Part shown: piece after piece, positions 55,255-63,625 of the stretch | How positions within the stretch are numbered: position 1 is the stretch's first letter | How the letters are laid out: each line of letters starts with the position of its first letter | Source: Pseudoglutamicibacter albus | GTDB taxonomy: Bacteria > Actinomycetota > Actinomycetes > Actinomycetales > Micrococcaceae | Reading direction: 5' to 3' | Length of the DNA: 64,000 nucleotides | NCBI RefSeq assembly: GCF_031458175.1 | Contig: NZ_JAVDXX010000001.1 | Span: forward strand, 2,046,001-2,110,000 | Made by a program: the position numbers and the translations under genes | Notes under the pieces: generated by a model | Databases searched by the model: none | The model's input: the letters and a program-made list of their open reading frames with translations, nothing else | What the model was told of the DNA's origin: nothing

Positions 55255-55710
55255 ATGAAAGCACGTTTCAACACACGCGGCACCAAGCACCCAGGTGCCC
55301 GCCTCATCGCTGGCTTGTCCGCACTTGGCCTTGCGGCCGGGCTTCTGACCGGTTGCTCAAACAAGGACCCCGACGAGGCCCTGTGTGAAGACTTCTCTCA
55401 GGCGCTGAAGAATGCAAACATCGAAAGTTTCAGTGACTTCATGCGCATCTCAGACTCCGAAAAGCTGGCTCAGTTCGGCCAGGACCTCAAAGGTGCCGCT
55501 GAGAAGAACAGTACGTCGGAGCTGTCCGATCCGATCTACCTGCTTGCCAAGATGATTGACGTTCAGGTCAAGATCTCAGAAGACATGTCGAACACTGAAG
55601 CTCAGGCTCAGATGCGTGAACTCGGGGAACGAGCCACAGACCCAGCGATGGACGATAAAGCCAAACAGTTCGCTGAGAAATGCCCTGTCTTCGAAGAGGG
55701 ACGCGAGTAG
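55255..55710 (+). CDS. Small lipoprotein, array member 4
   Basis: 151 residues: signal peptide with lipobox LLTGC (Cys34), SNKDPDEALC (Cys44), an acidic body with FGQDLKGAAE resembling member 1 (LGQDLKAAAE), and C-terminal EKCPVF (Cys143). ATG 55255 has AGGAG at 55244-55248. The mature part is closer to member 1 in places, while the signal peptide matches member 3, suggesting exchange between copies. A C9 tract lies in its upstream region. Confidence 0.85.
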   Translation: MKARFNTRGTKHPGARLIAGLSALGLAAGLLTGCSNKDPDEALCEDFSQALKNANIESFSDFMRISDSEKLAQFGQDLKGAAEKNSTSELSDPIYLLAKMIDVQVKISEDMSNTEAQAQMRELGERATDPAMDDKAKQFAEKCPVFEEGRE

Positions 55711-55813
55711 TTCCCGCAACGGGCCAACGTTTTTCTTGTTTAGGACTGTTCTCACACGTGTTCTGCGGTTAGTATCAGTTCAAGACTGACCTGAAACAGA
55801 TACGGAGTACACC

Positions 55814-56245
55814 ATGGGCACCTTCATCGTCGGCGTTGACGGCTCGCAGACTGCATTCAAAGCTGCATCCCGCGCAGCGCATGTAGCGGCACGAACTGGC
55901 GACACCCTCGTTGTGGTTTCGGCTCACTCCAAAGACAACACTGAGGTTGTCAACATCGGTACCGACACCTGGGTTCTCGACGACGCCGACCTCGCAGGTG
56001 ACCTTGCTCGCCGCGTGGCAGACCGACTCCTCGAAAACGAGCCCGACCTCAAAGTAGAGACCGCCGCGATGTTCGGCAAGCCCGTGGATGCCTTGATCAA
56101 GGCCGCTAAAGAACACAAGGCTGACGTGATCTTCGTAGGTAACGTCGGCACTCACGGCCTGGGCCGTGTGCTCGGCTCCGTAGCCACCGGCATCGTGCAC
56201 AACGCACCGTGTGACGTCTACGTTGTCCGTACCTCCGGAAACTAA
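55814..56245 (+). CDS. Universal stress protein (UspA family)
   Basis: A single-domain cytoplasmic Usp of 143 residues: FIVGVDGSQTAFKAASRAA at the N-terminus and the ATP-binding type loop GNVGTHGLGRVLGSVA near 113-128, so nucleotide binding is plausible. ATG 55814 follows CGGAG. The next gene begins close to or within its 3' end, suggesting a two-gene unit. Confidence 0.93.
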   Translation: MGTFIVGVDGSQTAFKAASRAAHVAARTGDTLVVVSAHSKDNTEVVNIGTDTWVLDDADLAGDLARRVADRLLENEPDLKVETAAMFGKPVDALIKAAKEHKADVIFVGNVGTHGLGRVLGSVATGIVHNAPCDVYVVRTSGN

Positions 56246-56264
56246 TATCCCGCACCCTTCTGAG

Positions 56265-57080
56265 ATGCCCGCGCAGCTGAACCGCCTGCGTCTGTGGTGT
56301 GCACCTGGAACCAGCCCTGACAAGTGGCTTAAGCGTTTTGGTGACGCACGCCCTGATGTTTCGGTCCAGCTGACCGCGGGCACCTCTGATTCTGAGGCAA
56401 TCGAGGCGCTACTGAACTTCCGCTCGGACGTCGCTTTGGTGCGCCACAGTGTTGACGAGGTCCTCACCCGCCGCGAGTTCCCCCGGGGCGTCCGCCTGCA
56501 CGCGGTGAGGCTCTACGACGAGGATGTTGCGGTTGTAACGGCCCGCGAGCATGACGCGGAATACTGGGATGAACACGATTCAATCCCGCTAGAGGAAGTC
56601 GCGGCGTGGGCGCGTCTTGACCCTGCCGATTACCCAGATGATGTTGCGGGCCAGCGCATGATGGTCGAGGTCGCTGCCTCGGGTGCTGGCGCGGTAGCTG
56701 AGCTACCTTTTCCGTTGGCGCGCATGCTCTCCCGCAAGGACGTTGTGGTGCGCCGCCTGCAGGCAGAACCTCGAACACGCGTCTCCGTTGTATGGGTGCA
56801 CCCGGACGCGGTCCCAACAGTGAGTAACGGGGATTGGAGCCTGGCTGAGCGCGAGACGCGCGAGGCTGTGATCCAAGACTTTGTTGGAGTGCTCAGAGGC
56901 CGCAGGGCAGGGTCATCCCGCGGATCAACATCATCTCGCGGATCAACCCAGACTTCCCAGCAAGAGAGCTCTTCGCAACAGAGTTCTTCTCGGCGGTCTT
57001 TTTCTCAACAGAGATCTCTAAAGAGCCGGACTTTACGAAGAAATACAGCTAGTTCTCGAAAATTACGTAGGAAGCGCTAA
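56265..57080 (+). CDS. LysR-type effector-binding domain protein without DNA-binding domain
   Basis: From ATG 56265 it has 271 residues. The body resembles a LysR substrate-binding domain (LRLWCAPGTSPDKWLKRFGDARPDVSVQL, SDVALVRHSV, VAVVTAREHDAEY) but no N-terminal HTH is present. The last 60 or so residues are Ser/Gln/Arg-rich and strongly basic. An in-frame GTG at 56211 would overlap the stress-protein gene by 35 bases. Neither start has a good ribosome site. The ligand is unknown. Confidence 0.7.
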   Translation: MPAQLNRLRLWCAPGTSPDKWLKRFGDARPDVSVQLTAGTSDSEAIEALLNFRSDVALVRHSVDEVLTRREFPRGVRLHAVRLYDEDVAVVTAREHDAEYWDEHDSIPLEEVAAWARLDPADYPDDVAGQRMMVEVAASGAGAVAELPFPLARMLSRKDVVVRRLQAEPRTRVSVVWVHPDAVPTVSNGDWSLAERETREAVIQDFVGVLRGRRAGSSRGSTSSRGSTQTSQQESSSQQSSSRRSFSQQRSLKSRTLRRNTASSRKLRRKR

Positions 57081-57149
57081 TTTTCCACATATACGATAAA
57101 TCCACGCGCTTGCTCATGTGGGCTTAATGGTGACCCTGAAAACGCGTGC

Positions 57150-57162
57150 TTATTCCGAATAA
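57150..57162. promoter_or_regulatory. Palindrome upstream of the GntR gene
   Basis: TTATTCCGAATAA, a perfect 6+6 inverted repeat around one C, 162 bases before the regulator start. It could be an operator, but it differs from the usual FadR-subfamily TNGTNNNACNA form. Confidence 0.3.
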
Positions 57163-57324
57163 ATCCATCTAACAAATTTCGTTCGTCAAAATGGGAGCGA
57201 TATTTGCGCAAGGTATGTGGGAAATAAGTCAGGTCGGATAGTGACACCTATCAGCATCAAATGACTGGCGGCTCATAGCTATCCGTGACCTCACACAAGA
57301 AAAACATCAGGAGAATTCAACCAA

Positions 57325-58080
57325 ATGGCCACAGCTGACCATGACAATCTGAAACAGACCATCAATGAGGGCATAGGATCTTCCTCGCACGTTCTGCGCA
57401 ACACGGTTGTCGCGAACCTTGGACGGCGCATCGTTCATGGCGAGATCGGCACTGGCTCACGCTTCACGCTCGATGACATCCAGGACCATTTCGACGTGTC
57501 CCGCACGGTGGCACGCGACGCGATGCGCATCCTGGAATCTATGGGCCTGATGTACGCCAAGCGCCGCGTGGGCCTCATTGTTACCGGCCTGGAGCACTGG
57601 CGTGTGCACGACCCGCAGGTCATCACGTGGCGATTGTCCGGCCCAGACGGTGACACTCAGTTCCGTGAGCTGACGGAGCTGCGCCGCGCAATCGAGCCGA
57701 TGGCGGCTGCTGGTGCCGCGATCCACGCCCCACGCGAAGTCAAGAACGACATCATTGCGTTGGCAGGCCAGTTGCGTGACACCGCTGCATCGAATGACAT
57801 GGAAGCGTTCGTGCGCACGGACACCGAGTTCCATGAGCTGATTTACCGTTACAGCGGAAACTCATTGTTCCGCATGTCTGGGCATGTGATCCAGCAGATC
57901 ATGCGCCGCAGCTTGACCGTCAACGGTGAGCTTGTGTCTCCGAGTGAAGCGGTGCTGGATCAGCATGACGCTCTCGCTCTTGCGATCTCTTCCGGTAGTG
58001 CTGAGCGCGCTCGTGAGGCGAGCGAATGGATTACGAGCGAAGCCAACCGCACCGCGCACACTGAGCGTGAGGCCGCCTAG
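57325..58080 (+). CDS. GntR-family regulator, FadR subfamily (FCD domain)
   Basis: A DNA-binding regulator of 251 residues. The winged helix is near 25-85 (LGRRIVHGEIGTGSRFTLDDIQDHFDVSRTVARDAMRILESMGL). The helical FCD effector domain is near 110-240 (ELRRAIEPMAAAGAA, DTEFHELIYRYSGN, DQHDALALAI), with the His/Asp positions that often bind metal. The ligand is unknown; sugar acids are common for the subfamily. AGGAGA precedes ATG 57325. The downstream sugar-kinase and phosphatase genes are possible targets, by proximity only. Confidence 0.9.
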   Translation: MATADHDNLKQTINEGIGSSSHVLRNTVVANLGRRIVHGEIGTGSRFTLDDIQDHFDVSRTVARDAMRILESMGLMYAKRRVGLIVTGLEHWRVHDPQVITWRLSGPDGDTQFRELTELRRAIEPMAAAGAAIHAPREVKNDIIALAGQLRDTAASNDMEAFVRTDTEFHELIYRYSGNSLFRMSGHVIQQIMRRSLTVNGELVSPSEAVLDQHDALALAISSGSAERAREASEWITSEANRTAHTEREAA

Positions 58081-58200
58081 CAGCCTTGCTACCGCGACAC
58101 CCTTCTAGGTATTACTTTCTAAAGGTGACAATGGGCACACTTCGGTGCACCCTGGTAATAGTCAGGAAGAATCGATTGCTCATCCGGCAGAAGGTGAACC

Positions 58201-59019
58201 ATGGAATTTGGGGAGTTCTCAACAGTAAACGTTTCTGAGCGTGGAAGCGCTTTGCTTGTGAGCATCAACAGGCCGCGGGCGATGAATGCGCTCTCGACCC
58301 AGGTGGTCGCTGATCTCGATGCCGTGGTCACCACGTGCTCCCAGTTGCTGGAAACAGCGCCTGAGTCCGGGTGGCCGTTCCGTGCTGTAGTTATCACCGG
58401 CGAGGGTGAGAAGGCTTTCGCGGCAGGGGCGGACATCGTTGAGATGAGCGAGTACGGCTCAGAAGAAGCACGCGCCTACGCCGAGTCGATGCATCAGGTC
58501 ACGCTCGCGTTGGAGGCGTTGCCGGTTCCGGTGATCGCTGCGGTGAACGGTCACGCGCTCGGTGGCGGCTGCGAGCTGGCGTTGGCGTGCGATTGGATCA
58601 TCGCGTCTGAGAACGCCTCGTTCGGCCAACCTGAGATCACGTTGGGGATCATCCCGGGTTTCGGCGGCTGTGTGCGTTTGCCGCGCCGCGTCCCGTTGGG
58701 TGTGGCTCGCGAGATGATCCTGACGGGTAACCCGTTGCGCGTACAGCGTGCTCTGGAGGTCGGCCTGGTCAACTGCGTGTGCCCAGATAAGGATGCGCTG
58801 CTTGAGTGCGCTGATGAGCTGGTTGCTTCGGTTGCACAGCGCTCCCCGGTTGCTGTTGCCCAAGCTAAGCTAACGATGGCCAAGGCGGATGCGCTCACGG
58901 TCCGTGATGGTTTGGATGTTGAGTTGGGCGCGTTCTCTGCCGTGTTCGGTTCTGAGGATTCGCGTGTAGGGCGGCAGGCTTTCGTGGATAAGCAGACCGC
59001 TCAGTTCCCGGGTCGGTAA
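58201..59019 (+). CDS. Enoyl-CoA hydratase/isomerase family protein
   Basis: A crotonase-fold enzyme, probably hydrating 2-enoyl-CoA in fatty-acid breakdown. It has 272 residues. Both catalytic glutamates are present: Glu125 in GGGCELALAC and Glu145 in FGQPEITLGIIPGFGG. The oxyanion-hole AAGADI is at 74-79. ATG 58201 follows AGAAGGTGA. It lies 8 bases before the sugar kinase, although the two are not metabolically linked. Confidence 0.92.
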   Translation: MEFGEFSTVNVSERGSALLVSINRPRAMNALSTQVVADLDAVVTTCSQLLETAPESGWPFRAVVITGEGEKAFAAGADIVEMSEYGSEEARAYAESMHQVTLALEALPVPVIAAVNGHALGGGCELALACDWIIASENASFGQPEITLGIIPGFGGCVRLPRRVPLGVAREMILTGNPLRVQRALEVGLVNCVCPDKDALLECADELVASVAQRSPVAVAQAKLTMAKADALTVRDGLDVELGAFSAVFGSEDSRVGRQAFVDKQTAQFPGR

Positions 59020-59027
59020 CCAAGACG

Positions 59028-60017
59028 GTGAGTGATGGTTACAGGGATACTGGCATGTTGGTGATCGGTGAGGCGCTCGTCGATATTCTTCAAAAGACTG
59101 ACGGCAGCGTTGCGGCGTACACAGGCGGTTCGCCGCTGAACGTCGCTATGGGTTTGGCCCGTTACGGGGCCCAGGTGACGTTTGCGACGCGTCTGGGTGA
59201 TGACGATGCCGCGCACGTTGTTTTGGAGACGTTGGCGCGTGAGGGCGTTGAGGTCTTCACTCCGCCTTTGCGTGGAGCCACGACTGTTGCGCGCGGCCAG
59301 GTGGACTCCGATGGTCAGGCGGATTATCTTTTTGAGTCACTCACGTGGGATCTAGGCCCGGCTGATGATGAGTTGGCTGCGTTGGCGACTGACGCGTCGG
59401 TGGTTCATTCGGGCTCGCTTGCGGTTTCGTTGGATCCGGGGCGCTTCGCCGTGTTGAACGCGATGCGGGCGGCCCGTGGGCGTGCGCTGGTGACGTTTGA
59501 TCCGAATGTGCGCCCTGATACGGCGGGGACCCGTGAGGTCGAGGCTGAGTGTATCGAGGAGGTTGTTGCGCTGGCTGATGTGGTGCGGGCCTCTGATGAG
59601 GATTTGGAGTGGCTGTATCCGCAGTGCCCTGCTGTTGATACGGCGCGTAGGTGGCTTTCGATGGGCCCTTCGCTTGTTGTGGTGACGAGCGGGGGTAGTG
59701 ACGCGTTGGCTATGACTCACGAGCATCTTGTGACGCGTGCGGCTCATTCGGTTGATGTGGTGGACACGGTGGGTGCAGGGGACGCTGTGATGGCTGCGTT
59801 GATTTCTGCCTTGGTGGATGCCGGTTGTGGCGGTATTGGTGCGGCTGAGCGGGTGCAGGGCTTGTCTGAGGGACAGGTTTCGCGTCTGTTAGATGTCGCG
59901 TTGGCCGCGGGTGCGTTGGCGGTTGAGTCTGAGGGGCCTGATGGGCCCTCGCGTGAGCAGCTTTTGAGTGTTGTTGGTCCGGTGGCGGATGGCGGCAGGG
60001 AGGGGGTGTTGCTGTGA
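59028..60017 (+). CDS. PfkB-family carbohydrate kinase (fructokinase-like)
   Basis: It phosphorylates a sugar with ATP in the cytoplasm. It has 329 residues: LVIGEALVDILQ and the TGGSPLNVAMGLARYG sugar-binding motif early, FDPNVRPD in the middle, and the catalytic base Asp252 in DTVGAGDAVMAAL. It resembles bacterial fructokinases most, but substrate is inferred. GTG 59028 and ATG 59055 are both possible; the latter has AGGGA upstream and fits family N-termini. It overlaps the HAD gene by 4 bases. Confidence 0.9.
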   Translation: MSDGYRDTGMLVIGEALVDILQKTDGSVAAYTGGSPLNVAMGLARYGAQVTFATRLGDDDAAHVVLETLAREGVEVFTPPLRGATTVARGQVDSDGQADYLFESLTWDLGPADDELAALATDASVVHSGSLAVSLDPGRFAVLNAMRAARGRALVTFDPNVRPDTAGTREVEAECIEEVVALADVVRASDEDLEWLYPQCPAVDTARRWLSMGPSLVVVTSGGSDALAMTHEHLVTRAAHSVDVVDTVGAGDAVMAALISALVDAGCGGIGAAERVQGLSEGQVSRLLDVALAAGALAVESEGPDGPSREQLLSVVGPVADGGREGVLL

Positions 60018-60832
60018 AGCTTTTGGTGACTGACCTGGATGGGACGGTTGTGCGTCGTGATGGGACGATGTCTGACCGTACTGTTGAGGCTTTGCACGCC
60101 GCGCGTGCCGCGGGTGTGCACGTGGTTTTGGTGACGGGGCGGCCGTTGCGGTGGCTTGGGTCGGTGCGTGAGCGTTTGGGTGATCTGGGGCCGGTGATCG
60201 CCTATAACGGCGCTGTTTTGTTCGATGATTCGCGTGGCGTGGTGGTGGATGCTGCGGAGATTGATGCGGCTGCGATGCGTGAGGCGCGGGAGCGGATTCT
60301 GCGTGCGGCTCCGGATGCGTTGTTTGCTGCGGAGACGTTGGAGGGGATTGTTGCGGAGCCGGGGTTCATTCCAGCTCAGGCTCGCGCGGGTTTTGTTGAT
60401 GCGGGCGCGCGTGTTTCGGATTCGGGTCTGGATCTCGATGCGGCGGTTGCTCAGCGTACTGTGAAGCTTTTGGCTAAGCGGCCCTCGGGTAAGGCTTCGG
60501 AGTTCGCCGCGGTTGTGGGGCGTGCCGTGGATGATGTTGTGACGATGACGCATTCAGCGTTTGATGTCGCGTTGCTTGAAATGTCAGCCCCGGGGGTTGA
60601 TAAGGCGGCACGTTTGCGTGATTTCGCGGCGTCTTTGGGGGTTGCGCGTGAGGATGTGTGGGCGTTCGGGGATATGCCTAATGACATCCCGATGCTCGCG
60701 TGGGCTGGCACGGGTGTTGCGGTGGGCCCGGATTACCAGGTGGTGGCTGACGCCGCGGATCGTGTGGTTGGCCCAGTGCACGAGGACTCGGTTGCTGTTG
60801 AGATTGAACGGGTCCTGAAACGCTTAGCTTAG
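60014..60832 (+). CDS. HAD superfamily hydrolase, Cof type
   Basis: A phosphatase with nucleophile Asp7 and acid/base Asp9 in TDLDGTVVRRDG. It has 272 residues with a C2B cap, KxxxL-type Lys in PGVDKAARLRDFA, and the metal motif GDMPNDIPML. It is coupled to the sugar kinase by a 4-base overlap, so a sugar-phosphate substrate is plausible. The last 9 bases overlap the convergent gene. Confidence 0.92.
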   Translation: MKLLVTDLDGTVVRRDGTMSDRTVEALHAARAAGVHVVLVTGRPLRWLGSVRERLGDLGPVIAYNGAVLFDDSRGVVVDAAEIDAAAMREARERILRAAPDALFAAETLEGIVAEPGFIPAQARAGFVDAGARVSDSGLDLDAAVAQRTVKLLAKRPSGKASEFAAVVGRAVDDVVTMTHSAFDVALLEMSAPGVDKAARLRDFAASLGVAREDVWAFGDMPNDIPMLAWAGTGVAVGPDYQVVADAADRVVGPVHEDSVAVEIERVLKRLA

Positions 60833-62092
60833 AGCCGACCGGCGCCCGTGGCGGCGCCCGTTCCTGCTAGCCCCGCTCCTACTAGCGTTGTTCCTGCTGC
60901 TTCCGTTCCGGTTGTCGCTGTTCCCGCCATCACCGTTCCCGCCGGCGCTGTTTGCGCGGGTATCGTTCCTGCCAGCGCCATTCCTGCCAGCGCCGTTTGC
61001 GCGGGCGCTGTTTCCATTGGCGCGGTGGTTGTGGTGGCGTGGGTCTGAATCGACCGCATAGTGCAGGAGTGCGCGCAGCTCGCCCGCGTATTTCGTTTGG
61101 GTTTCAGGCGGGGCGTCACGCATGAGCTCCATGAGCGCCAGATAGTTCCGCACGTGCGCAAGCAGGGTTGCTGGGATGAGGTAGTCCAGCAGGTTCTCTG
61201 GTGAAACAGGGGAGTCCGCGGCGAGTGGGGTGATGTAGTTGACCAGCAGGGAGCGCATCGGTTCCTGGAGTGGTTCTGTGCGTAGCACGTTGCCGAGTTC
61301 CAGCGCGATCCCTGCGATCGCGAGCAGCGGGTTGGTGAAGGTTGCCCCGCTCCAGCCAACGAACATGATGGGGTTGCGGTGGGAGTCCGGTAGCAGGATG
61401 CTTCTGCTTTCCGGGTTGAGCTGGTTATAGACCAGGGGGAGCTTGGTTGAGGCGAGCGCGGCGGAGGCGTCCTTGAGGTGACGTGATTCACGCCGGAGGA
61501 AGTCCAGGGTTGTGGGCTCGATCCATAGCGGGTGGTAGTCCGGCATGCTCTCGTGGATGTCGAGTGCGTCCGTGTACAGGTCTGGCCAGGACTCATCGGT
61601 GTAGGCGAGCGCTCCGAGGTTCATGAGGCGGTCCTGGCTGGTGGCCGTGGCCTGGTGCAGATCCGATGCCTCGGTCAGTACCCGTCCAATGAGTTTGGTG
61701 GCTGCTTCTGCTTCTTTAGGGCTCAGTGCGGAGCTGCGGCGCTTGCCGTGTTGCCGTTGCGGCATGAGGTCGGAGAGCGGGGTTCCGATGCCGGGGGTCA
61801 GGATCCAGCCTTGTTCGGGCTCAACCGCGATGGGGACCGGGACGTGGCCTTTCGTGACGGCGGCCAGATGCGCGGACAGCGTCGCTTCCGCGGCTCGCGC
61901 GGGAGCGGTGGCCTTGAAATAGATGGTCCCCTCGGGTGTATCGATGCTGTAGACGGCCGCCGCGAGGGTTGCTGTGACAGGTTTGAGGCGGGCTACACAC
62001 TCGATACCGAGGGTGTCGAGGGCACGCTGAATCCAGCCGCGGGCAGTGTCTTTCCACCCTGCGGCTTTCCAGGTGTCTTCCCATTCACTCAT
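60824..62092 (-). CDS. Degenerate APH-like phosphotransferase with repetitive tail
   Basis: 422 residues. The fold resembles the aminoglycoside/choline-kinase-like group: a small N-lobe (VYSIDTPEGTIYFKATAPARAAEATLSAHLAA) and a larger C-lobe. The catalytic loop, normally HGDLHPGN, reads YNQLNPES at about 244-251, and the metal-binding IDW position reads FVGWSG. The catalytic Asp, the Asn and the second Asp are therefore replaced. It may be a pseudo-enzyme. After about 355 a tail of Asn/Gly/Ala/Arg/Ser repeats follows (ANGAGRNGAGRND). TAAGAT (62102-62107, minus strand) close to the ATG suggests a nearly leaderless message. Its 3' end overlaps the HAD gene by 9 bases. Confidence 0.65.
   Translation of the reverse strand: MSEWEDTWKAAGWKDTARGWIQRALDTLGIECVARLKPVTATLAAAVYSIDTPEGTIYFKATAPARAAEATLSAHLAAVTKGHVPVPIAVEPEQGWILTPGIGTPLSDLMPQRQHGKRRSSALSPKEAEAATKLIGRVLTEASDLHQATATSQDRLMNLGALAYTDESWPDLYTDALDIHESMPDYHPLWIEPTTLDFLRRESRHLKDASAALASTKLPLVYNQLNPESRSILLPDSHRNPIMFVGWSGATFTNPLLAIAGIALELGNVLRTEPLQEPMRSLLVNYITPLAADSPVSPENLLDYLIPATLLAHVRNYLALMELMRDAPPETQTKYAGELRALLHYAVDSDPRHHNHRANGNSARANGAGRNGAGRNDTRANSAGGNGDGGNSDNRNGSSRNNASRSGASRNGRRHGRRSALS
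60845..61030. repeat. Degenerate 15-base repeat coding the tail of the 60824 protein
   Basis: Many imperfect copies of GTTCCTGCCAGCGCC-like units on the plus strand, in frame with the minus-strand gene and encoding [R/A]NGAG-type pentapeptides. The copy number probably varies. Confidence 0.7.
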
Positions 62093-62143
62093 ATCTGTAC
62101 CATCTTAGGTTGGCCCGGCCTTCTTGTGTACCTCTCGGATCTA

Positions 62144-63484
62144 CTAGCCTAGCTTGCCTGGCTGGGCGCCTTGAGGCTCGTCTACGTGGGTGGGGACGGT
62201 CTTACGCCACAACGCAATTCCTCGCATCACGTGATAAATCAGCAGGGTTGCGATGGTTCCCAACGCGATCCCGTCCAGCGTCAGGCCCGCGATCATCAGG
62301 ACGTTATCGCCGCCGTTGAGTGCGATCGCGATGATGAGGCCCGCGCCCGCGGTCATGAGGTTGATCGGGTTGCCGAAATCCACTTGGTTTTGAACCCAGA
62401 TGCGGGCACCCATGATCCCGATCATCCCGTAGAGCACGATGCCCGCCCCGCCGAGCACGCCCGGAGGGATGGTTGCGATGACGGCCCCGAATTTAGGCAT
62501 GAAAGACAACACGATCGCCACGAAACCAGCGATCCAATACGCCGCGGTGGAATACACTCGCGAGGAAGCCATGACGCCGATGTTCTCTGCATAGGTCGTG
62601 GTGCCCGAGCCGCCAGCAGAGCCTGCGAGCATGGTCGCAATACCGTCACCCATCAGGGTTTTACCGTTGAGGTGATCGTAGCTTTTGCCCGTCATGACGC
62701 CCACGGTGCGGACGTGGCCCACGTTCTCCGCGATCAGGACGAACAGAACCGGCAGGAACAGCAGGATCACGTGCAGATCAAACGTCGGGGTGTGGAACGC
62801 TGGCAAACCAACCCACGCGGCCTCCTTGACGGGCGCGAAGTCGATCTCGCCCTGAGGCAGTGCCACGAGGTAGCCGATCACGATGCCCAACAGGATCGAC
62901 AACCGTCCCAACATTCCGCGGAACAGAACCGAACAGATTACTACCGCGGCCATCGTGCTGAAGGTCGTGAGCGTGTATTCCTTCATTTTCGGCACGGTCG
63001 AACCGGCAAGGTTAAGCCCGATGAGCGCGACGATGGTCCCCATGACCGCCGGCGGCATGAGCGCGTGAATCCAGCCCGTACCGGTACGGTTGACGATTAC
63101 GCCCACCAAGAACAGAGCGAAACCCGTAACAAGCACACCACCGAGTGCCGCACCGAAGTTGTCGCGGCCAGGCCCCATCGCAGCGCTGACCGGCGCAATG
63201 AACGCGAACGAAGAACCGAGATAACTCGGGATCCGGTTGCCCGTAACCAACAAGAAAATAATGGTTCCAAGCCCCGAGAACAACAGTGTTGTGGTGACAG
63301 GGAAGCCCGTGAGAGCCGGAACTAGAACCGTGGCTCCAAACATCGCCATGACATGCTGAACACCGATGCCGATAGTCTGCGGCCAGTGGAGGCGCTCGTC
63401 CGGGGCAACAGCTGTATTCGGTGAAACCGTGCGGCCATCGCCGTGCACAGTCCAACTGAACACAGGCTTGCTTTTCTTGGACAT
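62144..63484 (-). CDS. Uracil/xanthine permease, NCS2 family (UraA-like)
   Basis: A proton-coupled nucleobase importer of 446 residues with about 14 membrane segments. UraA-type signatures: IGIGVQHVMAMFGATVLVP near 38-56, GSSFAFIAP, IAENVGHVRTVGVMTGK with the substrate Glu, and GTTTYAENIGVM. AGGAAG precedes ATG 63484. It is divergent from the aldehyde dehydrogenase. Uracil is the likely substrate, by motif. Confidence 0.93.
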   Translation of the reverse strand: MSKKSKPVFSWTVHGDGRTVSPNTAVAPDERLHWPQTIGIGVQHVMAMFGATVLVPALTGFPVTTTLLFSGLGTIIFLLVTGNRIPSYLGSSFAFIAPVSAAMGPGRDNFGAALGGVLVTGFALFLVGVIVNRTGTGWIHALMPPAVMGTIVALIGLNLAGSTVPKMKEYTLTTFSTMAAVVICSVLFRGMLGRLSILLGIVIGYLVALPQGEIDFAPVKEAAWVGLPAFHTPTFDLHVILLFLPVLFVLIAENVGHVRTVGVMTGKSYDHLNGKTLMGDGIATMLAGSAGGSGTTTYAENIGVMASSRVYSTAAYWIAGFVAIVLSFMPKFGAVIATIPPGVLGGAGIVLYGMIGIMGARIWVQNQVDFGNPINLMTAGAGLIIAIALNGGDNVLMIAGLTLDGIALGTIATLLIYHVMRGIALWRKTVPTHVDEPQGAQPGKLG

Positions 63485-63625
63485 GGAACTTCCTGAATGG
63501 CGCCAAAAACGGCACCGTTAAAACATGTGGGGCTGAACGAGTATCTTACTCTTCAGTACGCCAAGAAACTAACTCGTAACTCATATGTCCTTGGCCGGCC
63601 GATACCCACCCCATAGGATCGAAAT

